Shown here: piece by piece, positions 1-6,194 of the stretch | Layout of the letters: every line of letters starts with the position of its first letter | Numbering within the stretch: position 1 is the first letter of the stretch | Assembly (NCBI GenBank): GCA_002382805.1 | Contig: DGAD01000040.1 | Coordinates: 1-12,521 of the forward strand | Direction: 5' to 3' | DNA from: Clostridiales bacterium UBA4039 | GTDB taxonomy: Bacteria; Bacillota; Clostridia; Lachnospirales; Vallitaleaceae | DNA: 12,521 nt | Notes under the pieces: model-generated | Databases searched by the model: none | What the model was told of the DNA's origin: nothing | Seen by the model: only the letters and a program-made list of their open reading frames with translations | Translations under genes and position numbers: made by a program

Positions 1-19
1 ATAGGCTACTTTACACTAC

Positions 20-2473
20 CTAAGTATCATATAAACTTCGAAACTTCAGTTGCTGTTTAATGGTTTCTATTGTCATCTCTTTTGCAGAAGATATTATGAC
101 TTGTTTTTCCTTTCCAGGTACAAGATCAAAATAATTATCACTAAAGACTGCTTGTGTATCGTTAAAACCGATTTCCACATATTTTGCTAATGTATCCGTC
201 CTAAATTTAAGGACAATCTGTTGTTCTTGTTCCACAACATCTATTTGAATATTGGGTTGCTTTAAATTAAAATGTTTATGCTTTACGAATAAAATAACCC
301 CTTGTTTTTCAATTTTTCCTTCTGCTTCTAACGTATAGACCAGATAGGTATTTCGCTGTTTTTGGATAGTATCTAAAAAGGGTTCAAAATCCATGTCACA
401 TATCTGTGTCGCGGTTAAACACGCCACCTCTATATCCAAACACTCAGAAGTTAACACTTCATTATCACTCGTCATCAATGCATAGGTTACGGTTCCTTTA
501 TAAGGGTTTAATGTATCATTGGTCAAATGCAAGGATACTCGCGTGTCTTCTTCATTCGCTGACAATAAGATAGGTGCATAAAAATTCTTGCTAAAATAAT
601 GCAATGCTTTCCATCGACCATAATAATCAATACTGGACCAAGAAGCTACCGGCCAGCAGTCATTAAGTTGCCAATAAATAGCTCCCATACAGCGTCCTCG
701 GTGACGGCGCCAATGCTCAACGCCATACTTAATTCCTTCAGCCTGTATGATTTGAGACGCATATAATAGGGAATCCAAATCCTTAGGATACTGATAGTTT
801 TCTGCCACATAGTGTAGAATTTTTTCATTACATCCGTCATTTTTTTGATGGCATTCCATGACGTAGGAAAAGATATTACGGTCTTTTGTCTCGGTGAATG
901 TCTCAACTGTTGGCATCGCCGGAAACGATTGAAGGCCAAATTCTGACATAAACCGTGGATACGTTTTTCGATATTCTGTAAAGGGCTTGGTAAAATGCCA
1001 TACATCCCAGTAGTGCATATCACCAACGCTTTGGCTGTTGGCTACCTCGCGCTCTAAGCCAGAAGATGGGGAAGACCCCCAAAAGAACGTCTCCGAATCA
1101 TGTTGACTAAGTAACTCAGGTATTAAAATTTCAAACTGTTTGACATAATCAATTTTTAGCTTTGGCGATACATCATCAAACCAATCTTTTTCAGACCAGC
1201 CCCAGGCAATCTCATTATTACCACACCATAGTCCTAAGGACGCATGATGTCGAATCCGTTGGACATTTTGTGTGATTTCTTTACGAATACTGGCTTCAAA
1301 TTCTTCATCCATGTTATAAACTAAGCAAGCAAACATTAAATCTTGCCATACAATGATTCCCAATTCATCACACAAATCATAAAAGTAGTCTTGCGGATAG
1401 ATTCCACCACCCCATACGCGTATGCAATTGTGGTTGGCCTCTACACATGCTCGAAGAAGTTTTTCCGTCTTTTTCTTAGAGCCTCGCCCCAGCAAACTAT
1501 CTTCCGGAATATAATTAGCTCCCATGGCAAATATGGAGATACCATTAATATTAAATGCAAACGATTTGCCATAAGCGTCTGGCTGTTGGCATATATCTAG
1601 CGTACGAAGCCCAATTCTAAAGCTTTTTTCATCTAAACTTTTTTGCCCATCTTTTAATCTAACGTTGACCGTATATAGGGGTTGTTCTCCATATCCTACC
1701 GGCCACCATAATTTGGGTGATTGGATAGACAAGCTAAGCTTTTCCTCTTGATTGACTGATATGTGACTATCAGATGCCACAACCGCGTTCGCATAACATA
1801 TCTCAACCTCTACTTGAGTCGCAACACCCTCTTGTGCTTTTTTTATCCATATGCCTACATCAACGCCCTCTTCATGATGGTGCTGATCAATGCGGACATC
1901 CTCCAAGCGATTCGTACTATAGGCTTGAACCCATATGCTTCGCCATATCCCCATATCAGGTAGCTTTGGCGCCCAATCCCAACCAAACATATAATGGGCT
2001 TTACGAATATAGGATAGTCCCTTTGAAGAACCATGGGGAGTCCTTGATACTTTTAACTGTTCATGCTTTTTCTCTGTATAGTTTAGTGGTGATAAAAATA
2101 CAATGCGTAATGTGTTTTGCCCTTGATGAATATAGCTTTTTATGTCCACTGTATAGCTACAATGCATATTTTGGGTCGACATGACTTGTTGTTCATTGAC
2201 ATATATCTGTGCGAGTGTATCTAACCCTTCACATTCCAAGGAAATATTTTCTTCGCTCAAGATATCCTGCGTCACATTGAAGTCCGTTACGTATTCATAG
2301 TCATGGTATGCAAGCTTTCTTGCCTGTTCTTCATTATCCCGATAAAACGGATCTTCCATCCTATTATTATTGATAAGATCCAGATAAGCCGATCCCGGAA
2401 CCGTTGCATCATACCATACACTTTCGTCTGTCCTTTTCATTTTCCATTGACCATCTAATCGTATCAATTTCAT
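20..2473 (-). CDS. Beta-mannosidase, glycoside hydrolase family 2, cytoplasmic
   Basis: This 817-residue enzyme should hydrolyse terminal beta-D-mannose from beta-mannosides such as mannobiose, by the retaining mechanism of GH2. The N-terminal sugar-binding (jelly-roll) domain spans about residues 1-185, with YMFGWDWAPKLPDMGIW at 161-177, typical of beta-mannosidases. An immunoglobulin-like domain follows to about 300, then a TIM barrel from about 305. The barrel carries IRVWGGGIYP (351-360), the acid/base Glu421 in WCGNNE and the nucleophile Glu511 in FMSEFG. Length is normal for the family. There is no signal peptide, so it acts inside the cell on imported sugar. The ATG start has a GGAGA site at 2480-2484. 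It is the last gene of the transport operon, 28 bases after the second permease gene. Family and catalytic residues are clear; whether the natural substrate is plant mannan fragments, glucomannan or N-glycan core is not shown. Confidence 0.93.
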   Translation of the reverse strand: MKLIRLDGQWKMKRTDESVWYDATVPGSAYLDLINNNRMEDPFYRDNEEQARKLAYHDYEYVTDFNVTQDILSEENISLECEGLDTLAQIYVNEQQVMSTQNMHCSYTVDIKSYIHQGQNTLRIVFLSPLNYTEKKHEQLKVSRTPHGSSKGLSYIRKAHYMFGWDWAPKLPDMGIWRSIWVQAYSTNRLEDVRIDQHHHEEGVDVGIWIKKAQEGVATQVEVEICYANAVVASDSHISVNQEEKLSLSIQSPKLWWPVGYGEQPLYTVNVRLKDGQKSLDEKSFRIGLRTLDICQQPDAYGKSFAFNINGISIFAMGANYIPEDSLLGRGSKKKTEKLLRACVEANHNCIRVWGGGIYPQDYFYDLCDELGIIVWQDLMFACLVYNMDEEFEASIRKEITQNVQRIRHHASLGLWCGNNEIAWGWSEKDWFDDVSPKLKIDYVKQFEILIPELLSQHDSETFFWGSSPSSGLEREVANSQSVGDMHYWDVWHFTKPFTEYRKTYPRFMSEFGLQSFPAMPTVETFTETKDRNIFSYVMECHQKNDGCNEKILHYVAENYQYPKDLDSLLYASQIIQAEGIKYGVEHWRRHRGRCMGAIYWQLNDCWPVASWSSIDYYGRWKALHYFSKNFYAPILLSANEEDTRVSLHLTNDTLNPYKGTVTYALMTSDNEVLTSECLDIEVACLTATQICDMDFEPFLDTIQKQRNTYLVYTLEAEGKIEKQGVILFVKHKHFNLKQPNIQIDVVEQEQQIVLKFRTDTLAKYVEIGFNDTQAVFSDNYFDLVPGKEKQVIISSAKEMTIETIKQQLKFRSLYDT

Positions 2474-2501
2474 TGTCTTTCTCCATTATCTTGCGCTTAG
2501 T

Positions 2502-3341
2502 TTATCCTTTGACTGCACCTGCTGTCATTCCTTGTATGATGCGCTTTCTGAAAATAAAGTACACTATAATTACAGGCAATGTAGCAATAACAAGTCCGGC
2601 GAGTAGTTGTGTATAATTCGTTGAGTATGCTCCACTAAAGTTAGCTAAACCAAGCGGTAACGTCTTATACTTATCACTTTTAATTAGCACTAATGCAAAT
2701 GGGAACTCATTCCACCAGTGAAGAAAACTCATGATGATAATCGTTGATAAAACCGGTCGACACATTGGAAGCAATATGCTAAATAACATTTTTTGCAACG
2801 TACATCCATCAATAAAAGCCGCTTCCTCAAGTTCAACCGGAATGCTTTTGATAAAGCTTTCAAATAAAAATATTGCTAGAGGCAGTCCCAAAGCAACATA
2901 AGGTAAAATTAACGTTAGCCTTTGGTCTAATAGATGAAGTGTCTTAAATTGAATAAAGAGCGGAATCAATAATCCATGAACGGGTATAAGCATTCCTGAT
3001 AAAAATAAAATATATAATATATTTCTACCTTTAAATGTAAATCTTGACAAGAAATATCCTGTGATAAATCCTAAGATTACAATAATCGATACCGATACAA
3101 TCGTTGTAAAAACACTATTTAAAAAATAGTTTTGCATCTTTCCGATACGAATCGCCTCAACAAAGTTATTCAAATTCGGATTTTGAGGTAGTGAAATAAT
3201 ATTTAAACTAAATTCCTTTTGTGTTTTTAAAGATGAGTAGAACATCCAGATGATGGGAAATACACAGGTGAGTGAAAAAATCATCATAAACACATTGACA
3301 ATTGTAACAATTATTTTTCGTCGTATTCCTTGTATGCTCAA
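2502..3341 (-). CDS. Carbohydrate ABC transporter permease, MalG/CUT1 type
   Basis: This is the second inner-membrane permease (279 residues) of a sugar importer of the CUT1 class. It has a membrane segment at about 12-35 and five further hydrophobic segments. The EAA loop that contacts the ATPase is at about 170-192 (ELEEAAFIDGC...LLP). The C-terminus ends GMTAGAVKG, a hallmark of MalG-like proteins. The start is TTG, not ATG: the codon at 3341-3339 follows a GGAGG site (3351-3355) by nine bases, and the next Met is residue 19, inside the first membrane helix. The TTG overlaps the TGA stop of the upstream permease as TTGA, so the two are probably translationally coupled. Family membership is certain; substrate specificity is inferred only from the neighbouring beta-mannosidase. 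Confidence 0.93.
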   Translation of the reverse strand: MSIQGIRRKIIVTIVNVFMMIFSLTCVFPIIWMFYSSLKTQKEFSLNIISLPQNPNLNNFVEAIRIGKMQNYFLNSVFTTIVSVSIIVILGFITGYFLSRFTFKGRNILYILFLSGMLIPVHGLLIPLFIQFKTLHLLDQRLTLILPYVALGLPLAIFLFESFIKSIPVELEEAAFIDGCTLQKMLFSILLPMCRPVLSTIIIMSFLHWWNEFPFALVLIKSDKYKTLPLGLANFSGAYSTNYTQLLAGLVIATLPVIIVYFIFRKRIIQGMTAGAVKG

Positions 3342-4219
3342 TTTTTTGCACCTCCAAGTTTTCTTGAAAGCATAATCAGGGTCATGCTTAAGACAAGTAT
3401 TCCAATTGATATCGTACTTCCATATCCTAATTTAAACATTTCAAAAGAATTGGTGTACGCATATTGAGCCATAACCATTGAACTTTTTCCTGGTCCACCG
3501 CCGGTCATAATATAAATATGATCAAACACTTTCATATTTCCTGAGATACATAGCATAATTGCCACTTTAATCGTATTTGAGATCAAAGGAAATACAACAT
3601 AACGCAATTTTTTAAAACCAACCGCTCCATCCAACTCTGCAACTTCTAATACAGATTGTGGAATTCCTTGTATTGCCGACATGAAAATGACTAAATAAAC
3701 TCCAATATACTGCCATATCAACGGGGCACTGACCGATCGCAATACAATGTCTGGATCGTTGAGCCAATTTCTAATGAGCCCTTCCATACTTAACGATCGG
3801 AGTATGAGATTTAAAATCCCCATATCCTTGCTATAAATCATCGACCATAAGAATCCGATAACCACTGCCGATAAAACTACCGGAATAAAAATAACCGTTC
3901 TGTGAAACTCTTTGAATTTTAAAGTTCTTGAAATAAACAAGCCACATAGTACTAAAGGAATACCAATCTGACCGATTACACATAACACAATAATATACAA
4001 GTTATTGCGAAATGATCCCCAAAAATCTCCATCCATAAGTAATTCTTTATAATTTTCCAGACCAACAAACTTCATATTTGGTCCACCGCTCCAGTTATAA
4101 AAACTGAAGTAAATCGATAACACCAATGGGATTACAACAATAAACACAAAAAAAGCAATAGATGGAGAAAGTGCAATCCATATTGTTTTTTTCTTTACGT
4201 TAAATCGATTACCTGCCAT
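3338..4219 (-). CDS. Carbohydrate ABC transporter permease, MalF/UgpA type
   Basis: This is the first permease (293 residues) of the CUT1 importer, pairing with the MalG-type protein encoded just downstream. A first membrane helix lies at about 13-40, followed by the short extracytoplasmic stretch YNWSGGPNMKFVGLENY typical of MalF/UgpA proteins. Five more membrane segments follow. The EAA loop is at about 190-211 (LEVAELDGAVGFKKLRYVVFPL), and MTGGGPG at 238-244 is another family landmark. It lacks the large periplasmic insertion of enteric MalF, as expected for a Gram-positive. The ATG start has a GGAGG site six bases upstream (4226-4230). The gene lies 98 bases after the binding-protein gene, with a hairpin between them, and overlaps the next gene by four bases. 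Confidence 0.94.
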   Translation of the reverse strand: MAGNRFNVKKKTIWIALSPSIAFFVFIVVIPLVLSIYFSFYNWSGGPNMKFVGLENYKELLMDGDFWGSFRNNLYIIVLCVIGQIGIPLVLCGLFISRTLKFKEFHRTVIFIPVVLSAVVIGFLWSMIYSKDMGILNLILRSLSMEGLIRNWLNDPDIVLRSVSAPLIWQYIGVYLVIFMSAIQGIPQSVLEVAELDGAVGFKKLRYVVFPLISNTIKVAIMLCISGNMKVFDHIYIMTGGGPGKSSMVMAQYAYTNSFEMFKLGYGSTISIGILVLSMTLIMLSRKLGGAKN

Positions 4220-4230
4220 TTGAAACCTCC

Positions 4231-4274
4231 TAAATAAAAATTGTTTAGAGAAGCCTTAAACTTCTCTAAACAAT
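4231..4274 (-). terminator. Intra-operon hairpin with T-run (leaky terminator or RNA-stabilising stem)
   Basis: Bases 4240-4253 and 4261-4274 form a perfect 14-bp inverted repeat with a 7-base loop. Read on the minus strand, the stem is followed directly by TTTTTATTT and then the AGGAGG site of the MalF-type gene. It therefore has the form of a Rho-independent terminator between the binding-protein gene and the permease genes. No new promoter is evident after it, so it is probably partial. This would give much binding protein and less permease and mannosidase, as is common in ABC sugar operons. Alternatively it protects the upstream mRNA from 3' decay after processing. A second, weaker 6-bp stem (4295-4300 with 4307-4312) lies just after the upstream stop codon. 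Confidence 0.8.
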
Positions 4275-4317
4275 AACCAACTTAAGTTTTCTTTGCTTAA
4301 GTCTAGTTAAGCCATAA

Positions 4318-5691
4318 CTATTCTAGTGTTCTTTCATATTCTTTTTGTATTTTATCTGCCAATTCTTCTGGTGTTACCAAGTCAATAACAAGTTCTTGCA
4401 ACCCACTATTGATAACTTCGATAACTGCTGGTGGCAAATATGCGTCATATACTGGAGTAAATGTTGTCTTACCTGCAAGTTCCATATATTGTTTTGTAAG
4501 TTCTGTCAACTTGCTTTCATCATATGCCGCTGGTTTTACTGCTGCAAACTTGTTATATTCTGTCATTGTTTTACCGTATTCAGGACTTGAAAGGGCTTTT
4601 AACACTTCAACTGCTAACGCTCTTTTTTCTCCTGATAATTCGCTGTTAATAACAAAAGCTACACTTGAACCACCTGAAAATGCATCCGCACGTCCTTTAC
4701 TACCTTCAACTGGAGGAAGAAGCGCTAACTTTGTCGCTTTTAAAATATCTTCTGGTGCATCTTTAGATACATCACCAATTGCCCAAGCTCCTTCAATAAA
4801 CATTGCCGCTTCTCTATTGTAGTAAGGTGTTCTTTGTTGCATATTATCAATACTACTTGAATCTTCGTTAAATCCATTAAGGTCAGCTAATTCTTTCATC
4901 GCATTTAATGCATTAACAAATTCTTGGTCTGTAAAGCTTGCTCCACCTTCGTTAAGAATACTATCAAACCACTCTGTTCCTGTAAAACGATCACCTAATG
5001 TACTGATAATACATGATTGAGCCACCCATTTATCCTTGTTACCAAGGGAGATTGGTGTATAACCGTTTTCTGCAAGTGTTGCTACTGCTTGTTTGAATTC
5101 TTCAAAATTTTGTGGGAATTGTTCAATTCCAACTTCATTGAAAATATCTTCATTATAGAAGACAACGGATGTACTTTTTGCTGAAAGCGGAATTCCATAG
5201 ATTTCATCTCCACGTGAGAACGCTTGGAATGAACCGTCTAAGAAGCCATCTTTCCAGTCTGTATCTGCATTTAAATCTTCTTCAATTGAGCCAACTAATT
5301 CTGTTTCAATTAACATATCAAGCATTGATGCACGAATAACAAAGATGTCTGGTAACTCATTACCTGCTGCTGTTGTTTTGATTTTTGTATGATATGATGA
5401 GCTTGCAAGCGCTTCTTCTGTAATTGTTAATCCAGGATTTTCACTTAACACCTTATCAATCGCATCACGAAATGCAATCGCTGCTCCGCCTTCTGTTTCT
5501 TCAAGAAGGTTATGCATAAATGTCAATTCAATTTCTTCTACCTCTTGCTCAGCACCTTCCTCAGTTGTTCCACCTGTTGTCTCTTGAGCTTCACCGTCAT
5601 TACTTGCCGCTTCTTCTTTAGGTCCACACCCAACGAGCAGACTCATAAGCAGTGCCCCCACTAATAACAAAGCCATTAATTTTTTGTACAT
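4318..5691 (-). CDS. Sugar-binding lipoprotein of ABC transporter (solute-binding protein family 1)
   Basis: This 457-residue extracellular receptor delivers sugar to the permeases encoded downstream. It starts with a lipoprotein signal: MYKKLMALLLVGALLMSLLV, then lipobox LVGC with Cys22 as the lipid-modified residue. An acidic, Gly/Thr-rich tether follows (about 23-52). The folded domain begins at about residue 53 (IELTFMHN). It resembles CUT1 binding proteins such as MsmE: LPDIFVI, then DEIYGIPLSAKSTSVVFYNEDIF and AAMFIEGAWAIGD. The ATG has an AGGAGG site at 5701-5706. It is the first gene of the operon, and a candidate promoter (TATAAT at 5742-5737) lies just upstream. Substrate is inferred to be a beta-mannoside oligosaccharide from the mannosidase in the same operon; the sequence alone cannot prove this. 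Confidence 0.94.
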   Translation of the reverse strand: MYKKLMALLLVGALLMSLLVGCGPKEEAASNDGEAQETTGGTTEEGAEQEVEEIELTFMHNLLEETEGGAAIAFRDAIDKVLSENPGLTITEEALASSSYHTKIKTTAAGNELPDIFVIRASMLDMLIETELVGSIEEDLNADTDWKDGFLDGSFQAFSRGDEIYGIPLSAKSTSVVFYNEDIFNEVGIEQFPQNFEEFKQAVATLAENGYTPISLGNKDKWVAQSCIISTLGDRFTGTEWFDSILNEGGASFTDQEFVNALNAMKELADLNGFNEDSSSIDNMQQRTPYYNREAAMFIEGAWAIGDVSKDAPEDILKATKLALLPPVEGSKGRADAFSGGSSVAFVINSELSGEKRALAVEVLKALSSPEYGKTMTEYNKFAAVKPAAYDESKLTELTKQYMELAGKTTFTPVYDAYLPPAVIEVINSGLQELVIDLVTPEELADKIQKEYERTLE

Positions 5692-5736
5692 GTTTAACTT
5701 CCTCCTTAATCTTTTTGTTTTTTTGTTACAAACAGT

Positions 5737-5791
5737 ATTATATACAAGATGGTTTGGTTAAAATACCTTATTTTTTATCATTACATCCAAA
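5737..5791 (-). promoter_or_regulatory. Candidate promoter of the mannoside transport operon with upstream TTTGGATG site
   Basis: Read on the minus strand, a perfect TATAAT box lies at 5742-5737, about 30 bases before the ribosome site of the binding-protein gene. No good -35 box is found 16-18 bases upstream (the sequence there is close to TATTTT), which is typical of promoters that need an activator. The word TTTGGATG lies at 5791-5784, roughly 54-61 bases before the expected start of transcription, a usual place for an AraC-type activator. A second weak box, TATAAC, is at 5797-5792. The assignment is by eye only. Confidence 0.5.
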
Positions 5792-5812
5792 GTTATATAC
5801 TTGTTGAACAAA

Positions 5813-5894
5813 AGCTGTATTTTTTTGTGATTTTCACTCGTTTGATATGCTAATCTTTTAGATTTTAACACGAAACCCATTGTGGAATACAGCT
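5813..5894. repeat. Spaced 9-bp inverted repeat (AGCTGTATT / AATACAGCT)
   Basis: AGCTGTATT at 5813-5821 is the exact reverse complement of AATACAGCT at 5886-5894, with 64 bases between them. The arms could be a pair of protein sites brought together by looping, or chance in AT-rich DNA. They are too far apart and too short to form a convincing RNA stem. Confidence 0.35.
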
Positions 5895-5913
5895 ATTTTT
5901 TTCTCATTCTTTG

Positions 5914-5935
5914 TTTTTCACCTCTTTTTCACCTC
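5914..5935. repeat. Exact 11-bp tandem repeat TTTTTCACCTC x2 in T-tracts
   Basis: TTTTTCACCTC at 5914-5924 is repeated exactly at 5925-5935 and is followed by a further run of eight T. The period is close to one turn of DNA, so the T-tracts are phased along with neighbouring runs from about 5895 to 5950. This could bend the DNA between the divergent promoters or offer a direct-repeat binding site for the AraC-type regulator. Replication slippage is the simple alternative. Confidence 0.6.
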
Positions 5936-5950
5936 TTTTTTTTGCTTTTT

Positions 5951-5958
5951 ATTGGATA
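5951..5958 (+). promoter_or_regulatory. Degenerate copy of the TTTGGATG word (ATTGGATA)
   Basis: ATTGGATA shares the six-base core TTGGAT with the three perfect TTTGGATG words in this control region. It lies 36 bases before the next plus-strand copy and has no TATAAT-like box at the matching distance, so it may be an accessory site or chance. Confidence 0.25.
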
Positions 5959-5986
5959 TAGCATCATTCTCATAATGAATCTTGAT

Positions 5987-6020
5987 TTTGGATGAATATT
6001 TTTAGATGTTTTTCTATAAT
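5987..6020 (+). promoter_or_regulatory. Candidate distal promoter of the two-component genes, TTTGGATG plus TATAAT
   Basis: TATAAT is at 6015-6020 and TTTGGATG at 5987-5994, with exactly 21 bases between the core TTGGAT and TATAAT. No standard -35 box is present at 16-18 bases. The same arrangement recurs 56 bases downstream, which suggests tandem activator-dependent promoters for the kinase and regulator genes. This rests on pattern only. Confidence 0.4.
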
Positions 6021-6042
6021 CCTACGCGTTAAAGTGTATTTT

Positions 6043-6076
6043 TTTGGATGTTTTTTATATTTTTAAGGTGTATAAT
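6043..6076 (+). promoter_or_regulatory. Candidate proximal promoter of the two-component genes, TTTGGATG plus TATAAT
   Basis: TATAAT at 6071-6076 follows TTTGGATG (6043-6050), again with 21 bases between TTGGAT and TATAAT. Transcription would start near 6083 and leave a leader of about 110 bases before the TTG start of the kinase gene. It is the closer and more likely of the two plus-strand promoters, but it also lacks a normal -35 box. Confidence 0.45.
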
Positions 6077-6194
6077 TTACATGGTTTATGATATAATAAC
6101 TAATTCAAAAACATATCACAAGGCTACACCCTCTGTTTTGCAAGCATTCGCGGCAGAAACGTCCTACTTTTATGTAATAAAGGAGATCATTCAA

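Larger units (their letters stand above)
5692..6194. other. Divergent intergenic control region
   Basis: About 500 bases separate the binding-protein gene from the likely TTG start of the kinase gene. The stretch is very AT-rich and T-rich on the plus strand. I see one minus-strand TATAAT box, two plus-strand TATAAT boxes, repeated TTTGGATG words, an 11-bp tandem repeat, a 9-bp spaced inverted repeat and a small palindrome TTGTTGAACAA at 5801-5811. No tRNA or riboswitch-like structure is evident, nor a clear CcpA (cre) site. From 6077 to 6194 there is an untranslated leader with no strong hairpin that I can see. Confidence 0.7.

Noticed and set aside
1774..2184. Plus-strand open frame of 136 codons inside the beta-mannosidase gene
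   Set aside because: It lies antisense to a clear GH2 gene, its product has no recognisable domain, and I see no ribosome site.
4409..4822. Plus-strand open frame of 137 codons opposite the binding-protein gene
   Set aside because: The binding-protein frame is complete with normal signal and domain structure; the antisense product shows no family features.
5692..6194. Catabolite-repression (cre) site in the divergent region
   Set aside because: I looked for a TGWAANCGNTNWCA-like word and found no acceptable match.
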